Assembly: GCA_964058845.1 (NCBI GenBank)
Contig: CAXKVR010000036.1
Location: forward strand, 496,001 to 560,000
Reading direction: 5' to 3'
Length of the DNA: 64,000 nucleotides
DNA from: Carex sylvatica
Lineage: Eukaryota; Streptophyta; Magnoliopsida; Poales; Cyperaceae
The notes beneath the pieces were generated by a model. That model had not been told where the DNA came from. It worked only from the letters and a program-made list of their open reading frames with translations, and did no database searches. The position numbers and the translations under genes were made by a program. This document shows, piece by piece, positions 11,191 through 20,798 of this stretch (the stretch's first letter is position 1; every line of letters starts with the position of its first letter).

Positions 11191-12003
11191 AGGAGTGAGT
11201 AAATTATTCATAACTCGTGAGTCGCTCATAACTTGCTCATTAAAAACTCACTTAAACAACTTACTTAAATTCGCTCATTAACAACTCGCCTATTTACTTA
11301 ATGAGCGATCATAAGTATACTCCAACTTGCTCATAACTCACTCATTAAGAATTTACACATCTAATTCCTGTCACATTCAATTCCAAATAAATTTCTGCAG
11401 CACTAAATTTATATAGCATTAAATCAATGAACTAAATTTATGCAACATTAAATCATCCTTGCAGCTTTTTCTCATTAAATCCCTATGTCATATTCATACA
11501 TTCATATTTTTTTTAAAGTAAACAGAACAAAATCAATGCTATTGTGGAAAATGTAATATGTTGATTCTATTTTGTTAATTTTTGTTGGATTTTTTTATTC
11601 TATTTTATTTAAATGAATTATGACAATTTGTTAAATTTTGATACTCATAACTCGTGAGCCGCTTATAACTTGCTCATTTTTAACTCGCTCATTTAGTAAC
11701 TCGCTTAAACTCGTTCATTTACTTAATGAGCCGAGTATAAGCATACCCTAACTCGCTTATGCTCACTCATTAATCACTCAAAAAAAAAAAAATAGTAACA
11801 TGATTCACGAGTTATTCATGAATATTTCGGATTTGAGTCTGAGGCGATTGAAACAACGTATAATTTGGGGGAACGAACTTTTCACGAGTTATTCATAAAT
11901 AATTCGCAAATTTGACGAATCATTCACGTTTTGTTCACGTTTTGTTCAGAAAAACGCTTTGCGTTCTTCGAAGACTAGCATGTTTTTTCTGCATTTATCA
12001 ACC
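11191..12003. repeat. Degenerate ACTCGCTCAT/TTATTCATGAA repeat region
   Basis: Many direct and inverted copies of CATAACTCGTGAG(T/C)CGCT, ACTTGCTCAT and CGAGTTATTCATGAA. It looks like a decayed foldback or MITE interior. I could not find bounded ends, and no gene is visible. Confidence 0.5.
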
Positions 12004-12012
12004 CACGTGAAG

Positions 12013-13517
12013 GAATTTTTTTCACAAACCATAATTAATAAATAGAAAATTACCAAACCAATATGATTACTTTTTTTTTTCAAAAACCATAAAGACCGGA
12101 CGGACTCGATTTTTCATTTTCCCCGGACCGGACGGACCGTCCGGTCTCCCGTTTTTTTTTTTTTTTTACAAAACCGCCACAGAAGATCAAGAATTTTTTT
12201 TTTTTTTTTTGAGACCGGACGGACCGTCAGGTCTGGCTTTTTTTTTTTTTTTTTTTTTACCAAACTATTTTATATTTTCTCCGAAAATTACTGTTTTCAT
12301 CATTTTTATGTGTGTTTTTTCTCCGGATATTACTGTTTTAATCATGAATTTTTGTTCTATGAAAACTAGACTTCAGACGTGGTAAAAAACACTGAACAAT
12401 TATGAATTTTTATAGCTGTTATGACCTTTGGCCATTAATCATTAGAACTGTACTTATCTGTAATATTTTTGTATAGAGAAGTTTTGTTCTCTGAAAACTA
12501 GACTTCCATACCTTTAGTTTGATATAAAGAATACAAATATCCATGTAGCCGTTTTCTCTAAATCAAACTTTTAATCTGGTCAAAAACCGGGACTGCTTAC
12601 TGGAATTTTTATAGCTGTTATGACATTTGCCCATTAATCATTAAAAATGTACTTATCTGTAATATTTTTGTATAGATAAGTTTTGTTCTATGGAAACTAG
12701 ACTTCCATACCTTCAATTTAATATAAAGAATACAAAAATTCATGTAGCCGTTTTCTCGAAATCGAACTTCTAATCTGGTCAAAAACTGAGACTGCTTACT
12801 GGAATTTTTATAGCTGTTATGACCTTTTCCCATTAATTATTAAAACTGTACTTATCTGTAATATTTTTGTATAGAGAAGTTTTGTTCTCTGGAAACTAGA
12901 CTTCCATACCTTTATGTTGATATAAAAAATACAAAAATTCATGTAGCCGTTTTCTCTAAATCGAACTTTTAATCTGGTCAAAAACTGGGACTGCTTACTG
13001 AAATTTTTGCAGCTGTTAATTTTTATAGTTGTTATGACCTTTGCCCATTAATCATTAAAACTGTACTTATCTGTAATATTTTTGTATAGAGAAGTTTTGT
13101 TCTCTGAAAACTATACTTCCATACCTTTAATTTGATATAAAGACTATAAAAATTCATGTAGCCGTTTTCTCTGAATCGAACTTTTAATCTGATCAAAAAC
13201 TGGGACTGCTTATAAAAATCCAGCAGTTTCCCGAAAAAAAAAAAAAAAAAAAAAAAACCAGACCTGACGGTCTGTCCGGTCTCAAAAAAAAAAAAAAATT
13301 CTTGATCTCCTGTGGCGGTTTTGTAAAAAAAATTAAAAAAATTAAAAAAACGAAAAAAAAAAAAAAAAACGGGAGACCGGATGGTCCGTTCGGTCCGAAA
13401 AAACTGAAAATTTGAGACCGGACGGACCGTCCGGTCTTTATGAGTTTTGAAAAAAAAAAATAATCATATTGGTTTGATAATTTTCTACTTATTAATTATG
13501 GTTTGTGAAAAAAATTC
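12013..13517. mobile_element. Non-autonomous MULE (1,505 bp), 9-bp TSD
   Basis: Flanked by the exact 9-bp direct repeat CACGTGAAG (12004-12012 and 13518-13526). Terminal inverted repeats of about 240 bp begin GAATTTTTTTCACAAACC and contain GC-rich palindromes built from CCGGACGG-A-CCGTCCGG (around 12124 and 13418), set in an otherwise AT-rich element. The middle is four tandem repeats (see next entry). No transposase. TSD length and long TIRs fit the Mutator superfamily. Confidence 0.92.
12411..13222. repeat. Four ~199-bp tandem repeats inside the MULE
   Basis: Units begin TATAGCTGTTATGAC at 12411, 12610 and 12809, and a variant TATAGTTGTTATGAC at 13024, giving periods of 199, 199 and 215. 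The last step is longer because of a local AGCTGTTAATTTTTATAG duplication. Each unit contains CATTAATCATTA, ACTTATCTGTAATATTTTTG, AAACTAGACTTCCATACC and GTAGCCGTTTTCTC. Not coding. Confidence 0.9.
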
Positions 13518-13526
13518 CACGTGAAG

Positions 13527-13994
13527 GCCCAGTGAAATAAAAGGTGGTTTACAGCTATTGATTCTCCCACGTGTCAGAGATGGAACTGGTTTTTTTGGAG
13601 ATAAGCATATAGGAAATTTTCTCATTTGAAACTTTCTTGTCTGACGATATACAATTATACACCATCCTTTTTACTATATTACCACACTTTTTTACTATAT
13701 TACCACACTGCCAATCTTCTCTGTCAAATACAAGTCTCGTATTGTAGATCATCGATAATGGATTAAATATGCACTAACTGTGATCTGGCACTGTCTGACG
13801 TTGTAATTCTGAATTATTTTCAAATTATATTTAAATTACTTTCGAATCACAATTTTTTCACTCTGCCAAATTGAATCAAAATAATTTATTTGTTATTATG
13901 GTCAGTACTGCCGACACGAAAAAAAACTGCAGCCTTAACATTGTCGTCTGCTGTGTAACAGAGAGATGGAGAGTAGGAGAGCGCACAAATTAAG
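13527..13994. other. Left-arm spacer between two MULEs
   Basis: The part from about 13900 (AACTGCAGCCTTAACATTGTCG...GAGCGCACAAATTAAG) matches the right arm on the minus strand at 61500-61430. No gene found. Confidence 0.6.
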
Positions 13995-14189
13995 CCGATT
14001 TTTTTAATAATAGAAATTAAATAAATAAAATATCGGAATACGATACTGATTTTAATTTTTATCGAAATATAAGTAGAATGGGCAGTGTAAACCCGTCCCA
14101 TGGGACTGGACAAATTACCCCGTCCCGAAAACCGCCCTAATTAATCTCCTCTTTGATAATTATTTTCATTAGGAATTAAAAAAATATAT

Positions 14190-14425
14190 ATATCGGCCGG
14201 GAAGGGAGGACCCGTACCGAAAAGCGAAAAAAAAAATACGAGCCGAGAAGGGAGGACTCGTCCCGAAAAGCGAAAAAAAAATACGGGCCGGGAAGAGAGG
14301 ACCCGTCTCGAAAAGCAAAAAAAAATATATATATACGGGCCGAGAAGGGAGGACCCGTCCCCAAGAAGAAGAAAAAAATATACCGGGACAGGAAGGGAAA
14401 ACCCGTCCCGAAATAACATAATTTC
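14190..14425 (-). repeat. MULE left subterminal tandem array
   Basis: Five units of about 45-60 bp, each with GGGAAGGGAGGACCCGTCCC-like text, then CGAAAAGCGAAAAAAA and a short AT stretch. The right end of the element carries the inverted counterpart. The resulting repeated open frames are artefacts of the array, not genes. Confidence 0.9.
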
Positions 14426-14469
14426 TGAAAAACAGGACGGGAAAGTAAGAGCCGTCCAAAAATTACTAT

Positions 14470-14630
14470 AAATTCAAATATTTAGACCGACAAAGAGAGA
14501 ACAGAGAGAGAAGACAGAGACAGAAGTTAATCTACCGACAGAGACAGAAGAAGACCGACAGAGACAGAAGACAGAGACAGAAGTTAATCTGCCATAGAGA
14601 GAAAAGAAGCTCCAGACAGAGATAGAAGGA
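14470..14630. repeat. GACAGAGACAGAAG-type repeat
   Basis: Irregular tandem CCGACAGAGACAGAAG and AGTTAATCTRCC words, upstream of the transposase frame in the MULE. Possibly leader sequence. Not coding. Confidence 0.7.
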
Positions 14631-14826
14631 GTTAATATGAAAATATAGGTAATTATTTTCAATAACAAAGTTGAATTTTAAATCGTTAACTTATTAATTA
14701 TATTTTATGCTACGTCATTCTATCTATTGTAAAATAATTTAATTAATATTAGTTTTTATTATTGTAATAATAATAATATGTTATTTATTCATTGTTTTGT
14801 AGGTTAATTTATAAAAATAATTAATC

Positions 14827-16643
14827 ATGTTGATGCTGAGGATTTATTTTGGTGGTGAAATACGACACGGTCGTAAAGAAGTGGAGTATAGTATTAGTCC
14901 TCGATTCTCATTGAGTGTGACTGATGAATAGGGTTGGTATGATGTGAAAGGTGAAATTTATCGCCAACTTGGATATTCCGAGAATGAGTATAACCTAAAA
15001 GCACATGCACAGGTTAGTGTTGGTATAACAGCCCGACGTTATTATGAGAAAATTGAAATCGTGTGCGATCAGAGTTGGAGAGGTATTTATATGCAAAGTA
15101 TGCGTGCCCAAACCCAGTATACTTTTCTCGATTTATACATTGAGTTGGATCCAATCATCGGTGAAATGGAACCGCAGTTATTCGTTGATAATATGGTACC
15201 GGAAACACAACCAGAACCTCGACAGGCCCAATATAGTGGTAACTATGCGGGTCCCAGTTTCTTTGAATCCTATCCGACACAACAAACACCGGGGCAAGAC
15301 CTTTATCTGCATCCTTATCCCAATGTGAACAAGTTGTCACCGTCTGTTAAGACAGAATACAATAATCAGAATATCCCATGGATCGATCCACCGAAGGTAG
15401 CTGATCCTAATACTGATTTTGATGATGTGCCGCAAAGTGATGGCGAAGACGACACTGACTCACGTGAGGATGACGCCGACTGGGATGATGAAAATGATTC
15501 AGAAGAGGATGTCCGGGATAATACCTCGACACAATCACACCAAACACCACGCGTTCAGGCTGAACATTTTCCCATATCTGACCGTGGTGTAAGTCACCCT
15601 GTGGCAAGCTTCAATGACACCTCAGCATTTCAACCCGCAGATGTCAACTTCTTCAGTAGGCCCCAACATCGCCATGATACACTTGCTGTAGGTAATGAGT
15701 TCTCTTCAAAGAGGCTCTACGATTGAAAATAAATGATTATCACATCAGAAAGAATATTGAAGTAAAAATTACGGGGAGCAATAGAACTGGTATGGTAGTC
15801 AAATGCAAAGACACCAGGTGTACGTGGCGTTTGTATGCCAAGTCGGGATTATTTTCATCTAAGTTGGAAATTAGAACAATTTCAGTGCCACATACATGCC
15901 ATGCCGATGCTTCTCATACTGATCATGCACAATTAACTGCAGAAATGGTCGCCGATGTTATACGAGAAGATATTAGAAAAAATGTTGCCTTAATCATTAA
16001 AAGCGTTAAAGGGCTAGTCCGTAAAGTCTACAAGGGAGTCACTCCCAAATATAATAAGTTGTGGCGTGGCCGAGAGCTGGCAATCGCACAACTATTCGGT
16101 AGTTGGGAAAAATCTTACAACCTTCTCACTCCACTGTTGGAAGCAATTAAAAGAGACAATCCAGGAACAAAATATGGAGTTGCGCACGAACCCACGGGAG
16201 ATCCAATAGAAAGGTTGTTTAAGGCAGCTGCGTGGGCTTACGGTCCATGCATTGCTGCAGTGCCTCATCTCAGGCCAATCATTAGTATTGATGCATGCTT
16301 CCTTTCTGGTAGGTATCAAGGGAGATTGCTAATAGCGTGCGGTTACGATGCTGAGAACCAGTTGCTTCCTCTGGCTTTTGCATTAGTCGGGGAAGAGAGT
16401 TTCCAGACATGGAGATGGTTCATGAGGTGGTTGCGTATGGAGGTAATTGGTAATAAGTTCATGTGCGTTATTTCTGATCGGCACATGGGGATCAAGAAAG
16501 TATTCACCGATAGATATTTGTTGACCATGCCGGATCAAAACCAACATCATCATATGCAGCTGCAGCATCTGAAGTGCCACACGGATTACGACTGCTTGAC
16601 ATTCTGCATGCATAACGTTTTGAAAGAATTAATAACAATATAA
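14827..16643 (+). pseudogene. MuDR-type MULE transposase, broken
   Basis: From ATG 14827 the frame reads MLMLRIYFGGEIRHGRKEVEY, stops at TAG 14929-14931, and continues in the same frame to 15726 through a GEIYRQLGYSENEYNL region and a very acidic stretch (about 15410-15520). At about 15720 a one-base frame change joins ...NEFSSKRLYD to LKINDYHIRKNIEVKI, which belong together as the MuDR DNA-binding domain (VVKCKDTRCTWRLYA). The MULE catalytic domain follows: ISIDACFLSGRYQGRLLIACGYD (first Asp) and CVISDRHMGI (second Asp). The protein ends soon after, so the catalytic Glu region and SWIM zinc finger are missing. It is inactive by nonsense, frameshift and truncation. Confidence 0.9.
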
Positions 16644-17300
16644 ATTTACTAACCATTCACATTATTAAATAAATTACTAAATTAAGAAAATACATATGAA
16701 CTATAAAACACACATTAATAGATAAATTAAGAAATAGATAAAATAAGAGATTAATAAATTATCTAATTTATCACTTCTTGCAAAATACACTTAATAAACT
16801 AATAAAATTAAATCTAATTAATTCAATTCATTTTCATAATAGATTAAGAAAATAAGTACCTACATTACCTAAATTACTTGCATTACTAAAAATCCAAAAT
16901 GATTGAACTATGAACTTTACGCTAAAATATTCTCAAAATAATACTACGAATTATTCATATCTAATAAATTGCAACTAATCTCAACAATAATTAAAATAAT
17001 ACTATCAACTCTCTCAATTATATGCTATGGACTAATTTAAATAAATAAATTAAACAAAATTAATTTTATCACATCAAATGGTCTAAAAATAAATTAATTG
17101 TTCTAAACTCTAATTTATTAATTCTTTTAAATTACAATTAACAAACTAATAAAATTCACTATAATTAGATAACAAATTAAATTGAAACTTATTATTAATT
17201 AATTTCTATACTAATTTATTTTAATTTTATATAAATAAAAAAATTACCTGGAAAAGATGAGAGGAGCGCCAGAGGGAAGAGATGAGAGGAGCGGCAGAGG
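16644..17300. other. AT-rich MULE interior, no gene
   Basis: Composed of AATTAA/TAATAA words with no frame of note. It sits where the transposase C-terminus should be, so a deletion or replacement is likely. Confidence 0.6.
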
Positions 17301-17494
17301 AAATGAGGAGTGACGAATTCAGACCCGGACGGGTTACAGTATTCCGTCCCTGACAGAGTTTTTTTGTTTTTCTTTTTTTTCTTTCGGAGGGGCAGACATC
17401 AAGCAAGGGTTTCAGCGAAAGGGAAGGATGAAGATATAATGTGGTATGGGACGGGTTGGCTTATCCCGTCCCTGTTTTTTTTTTTTTTTTTTTT

Positions 17495-17760
17495 TTCCGC
17501 TTTTCGGGACGGGTCCTCCCTTCCCAGCCCGTATATATATATTTTTTCGCTTTTCGGGACGGGTCCTCCCTTTCCGTCCCATTTATATATATATATTTTT
17601 TTTTTCGCTTTTCGGGAGGGGTCCTCCCTTCCCGGCCCGTATATATATTTTTTTTTTCGCTTTTCGGGACGGGTCCTCCCTTCTCGGCCCGTATATATAT
17701 ATTATTTTTCACTTTTCGGGACGGGTCCTCCCTTCTCGGCCCATATATATATTTTTTTAA
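17495..17760 (+). repeat. MULE right subterminal tandem array
   Basis: Five units, each CGCTTTTCGGGACGGGTCCT, CCCTTCCCGGCCCGT, then (TA)n and poly(T). Inverted relative to the left array at 14190-14425. Overlapping frames in all three phases look long only because the unit lacks stops. Confidence 0.9.
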
Positions 17761-18060
17761 TTCCTTAATTAAAATCATTATCAAATCGGAGATCAAGGAG
17801 CAGTTTTCGGGACGGGGTAATTTGTCTCGTCCCATGGGACGGGTTTACACCGCTCATTCTACTTATATTTTGATAAAAATTAAAATCAGTATCGTATTCC
17901 GATATTTTATTTATTTAATTTCTATTATTAAAAAAATCAGCAAATTAAGTATAGGTACTAATTTGACTCGCTGATTTCGCCTGCTGGCATGATGCTCGCC
18001 CATTAGTCATTGTCATCCGAAGTAGGAGTACGAGAATTAGCACAATATTTTTTAAATTTG

Positions 18061-19203
18061 TTAAGGAAAGAGGCGAAACGGGCCTTATCTGATAGCCCAT
18101 AAGCCTTACATGTATGGGCAAGTTGTATATAATTCCTACAAGCCCATTACAAAATTTTCTCCGAAAGGATCTTCACGGGTGGACGTTTCTCATCGCTACG
18201 AAGGAACTTTGTGTGGACCAATGTGATCTAAGATAACAGAATATTTGTTTTTAGATCACATCCGTTCGATCAGAATCTGGGTCAATCCGTCCTGAGGTGG
18301 ATGCACCAAATCCCTTTTGCGAATTCTTCTTGGACGTTCCAGATCTAAACATAAATATTCTGTTACCTTAGGTGATTCGAATTGGAGGAACGTGCGATCG
18401 CAAGTTCGCAACTACCACACTCGCCTCTTCAGGTTTCCCTCTCCGCTACAGCGAATTCTCTCTCTACCAAGTGACTCCCCTCCTCAAGTAAATTCGAGTT
18501 GGAGGCCTCTCTTGAGGCTTCATTGGAGATGGGGCTGCTGAGTCTGAGAGGTATGCTGCATCAGGGCTCAGTCAGTATAGATGTAAGGTTTTTTGAAGTT
18601 GTTTTCTTACTGGTATTAGATTAGAAGAACAAATTTGATTTGATTTAATTTCTGTAAATGCAATTGCTAGGCATTGAGAAATGCTGAATGCTACAGAGTG
18701 GAGATGGATCCAAACAGGTGTATTTTTAGGTCTCAATTGGAACAGGTCAGTTCTGCTACTCAAACTCAACTATGTTTTGTTGTTGTAATTGGGATTCTCA
18801 AACCCAAAATTGTGATGAAAAATCAAAATTTGGCTGTTCAATTTGACTCAGCTTGACCCAATTTAGCATCTTCATCATCCTCAAATGTGCAATTAAGCAA
18901 TGCTTTGGTGCTTGTGCCTGTTAGGGTTTCAGAACTGTTCTATGTCGACCTCAATTTTAAGTTCTTATTTTATTTTATATACTAGGACAATGAACTGCTA
19001 CAGTGATCTTTAGAAAAGTTTTAGAGCCTACAAAAAGTGGTTCTCACCCAGAGATAAGGTCAGTTCGTCAGAGGACGCAAGCTCACCTCACAGTGACAAA
19101 TCTGATGAATAGTGGTAATGATAATATTGATGAAGAAACTGAGGATGCTTTGATTTCTCAACAAACAGGTATGGTTTCTTGGTATCATGAGATGAGTAAA
19201 TAG
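18061..19203 (+). pseudogene. Module X, copy X1: unrecognised 5' gene fragment
   Basis: Most complete copy. Upstream text has repeated GGGCC/TGGGC words (GGGCCTTATC, AGCCCATAAGCC, TATGGGCA), like site II elements of housekeeping promoters. A possible exon 1 has ATG at 18529 (MGLLSLR) and a donor at 18551. A second segment, 18671-18745, reads ALRNAECYRVEMDPNRC between AG and GT. A third, from 18986, reads VLEPTKSGSHPEIRSVRQR and NIDEETEDALISQQT, but has a TGA in that frame near its start. I do not recognise the family. Related copies lie at 2108, 31110, 51175-52030 (minus) and 60390-61330 (minus). The split into exons is an inference from AG/GT borders conserved among copies. Confidence 0.5.
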
Positions 19204-19971
19204 GAAAAGTGGTTGTTGTGTATTATTGATTATATTCTTTTATTTGCACTGCTATCAGTTGTTTGACATATTTTCAGGTTTTAAGTGCTAATAATGTTCG
19301 CAAATCGGGTTGGTTCTAGGGTTCTAAATTTCTAAATTTAATCACTAATTAGACCAATATCCATGACTAATTTAAATTAGATCGAAGATATTATTAACAA
19401 CTAGAAGCGTAGTGAAGCAGCGCTGGGGAAGAGCATCTCATGTCTAATGGAAACTCATGTGTAGCCTTTGTTTCTACTTGCCTCACTTGTGGGTTGGGAA
19501 GATTGTTGAAATAGCACAACAATAACATCCATGTCTTTACTGGTATTGATGTACGATTGGTAGCTTAACAAAATAAGTCTTAGTTCTAAGCACAGTTTGG
19601 TCGCTAGCACACAAGTGCCAACCTTACCTCATAGTACTATGGGTTGTCGAACGATAGAGAATTGGAAGTATTGGTTAACCAATTGTCATTAATATAGATC
19701 AAACATTTTGGGTGTATTAAAGAAATGCTTGCTGAATCCTAAAGAATACAGGATGAATTATGCAAATGTAGGCTGAATTATGCAAATGAGGGTTGAATAT
19801 AAATTACAAGTTATATTATGCGAATATAGTTGATAATAAAAATGCTATGCGGTGAATTATAGGATTATGGATTCACCGTAATAACTTAATTATACTTATT
19901 TAGTTATTTTCCTACTATTTGAATTGTAACAATTAAGGTGGTGTTATCCTAAGGTAAATACTTACCCACTT
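19204..19971. repeat. Spacer conserved between duplication arms
   Basis: Matches 59640-60385 on the minus strand over most of its length (for example GGGGAAGAGCATCTCATGTC, ACACATGAG-type text and GAATTATGCAAATG repeats at 19753-19790). The latter part also matches 31640-31860. It includes a short direct repeat, TGAATTATGCAAATG, about 22 bp apart. No gene. Confidence 0.7.
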
Positions 19972-20370
19972 CTGTGGCTTTATACTGTACTCAAGTTGAT
20001 TTGGCATCATACTTTAACCCAAACTCATTAAGTTCCTTGACCTCAAGACCTGCCACATTTATTATTCCGTTTTTATTAAAACAAAGTTGCCACTCAAACC
20101 TTGAAATGAGATTTTGGAGAATGCCTCGAGAAGCTGGGGTCCATTGGAAACATGCAAGGAATCAGATATCTTGGAGGATTTTGCATTTTTGAAGTTTTTA
20201 AACTGCCATTGCTAGTGTGTGGATGGCATTTCAGCCCGTAAAGCACAGCTGCAAGGTTCACAAGGCATTTCTTAGGGACAATTTTCTTGAAATCTCGTTT
20301 TCCATCTGGTTGTGAAATTATCCAACTCCTTTGTTTCGGTAACATACCCTCATTGCACTGAGACAAAATG
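19972..20370 (-). pseudogene. GLR exon-2 fragment (ATD part), copy 1
   Basis: On the minus strand GAGTTGGATAATTTCACAACCAGATGG corresponds to ELDNFTTRW of intact GLRs. The downstream text GGACCCCAGCTTCTCGAGGC..TTCAAGG.TTGAGTGGCAACTTTG corresponds to GPQLLEA..FQGLSGNF. Frames are broken several times. It covers only about 130 codons of the amino-terminal domain. The same fragment sits behind F (31900-32310) and E (59210-59580), always between module X and the 3' end of a GLR, so it was part of the unit before amplification. Confidence 0.8.
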
Positions 20371-20798
20371 TAGCCAATTTGTTATTGGTTTAGTTATGGA
20401 TCAATTAAATGAACAAGGGTTTTGGTGCAATTAAATTTGAAGTCTGTAATTGAAAAAGAAAAAGAAATGTTAGCAATCTCTGGTTATTTCTTTGATCCTC
20501 AAAAATTGTCACAAATCTCTGAGTTATCAAGTTTAAATAGACTTGAAATTTAATACCACTCAAATTAATCGTATAAAAACTGGATATAGTTAAGCAGCTT
20601 ACTTTTGAAATTACAAACTTACCAGCTACCTCGTCTTACGTGATTACATCCACTATGCTCATTACCTACCTATAATTACTAACTAAAATAAAAAGCCCAC
20701 AACTTCAACTGATTAATTGTAATTTATACTTCTTATGATCTCTTGACATGAATCCCATGAATCATGATATTTTCTTATTGGCGATCATTCTATGGCAT
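20371..20798. other. 3' flank of GLR A
   Basis: Non-coding and conserved with the 3' flanks of E (58770-59205, minus) and F (32310-32745 and 36716-36785). These parallels are what show that F's flank was later split by transposons. Confidence 0.7.

Larger units (their letters stand above)
13995..17940 (+). mobile_element. MULE (3,946 bp) with decayed MuDR-like transposase, 9-bp TSD
   Basis: Flanked by exact CAAATTAAG at 13986-13994 and 17941-17949. Ends read CCGATTTTTTTAATAATAG and its near-inverse. The TIRs continue for several hundred bases and include a GGGACGGG-rich block and a subterminal array (separate entries). The right duplication arm has the uninterrupted target at 61430-61438 (minus-strand CAAATTAAA within the same flanks), so this insertion is specific to the left arm or was made after the duplication. 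The interior carries the transposase remnant at 14827-16643, followed by AT-rich DNA. Confidence 0.93.

Noticed and set aside
12124..12150. CRISPR-like or terminator hairpins (CCGGACGG-A-CCGTCCGG with T-runs)
   Set aside because: They are inside MULE terminal repeats of a plant genome; T-runs are part of an AT-rich TIR and there are no spacer-repeat arrays.
14141..14459. Several overlapping open frames of 60-96 codons rich in F, S, R and G
   Set aside because: They come from the stop-free tandem subterminal units of the MULE and appear in three frames at once; the mirror set occurs at 17310-17974.
15407..15607. Minus-strand frame inside the transposase region
   Set aside because: Shadow of the acidic, GAT/GAC-rich part of the MULE transposase on the other strand.
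15720..15726. Programmed frameshift joining the two MULE transposase frames
   Set aside because: No slippery heptamer is seen, and an upstream nonsense codon and C-terminal loss show ordinary decay.
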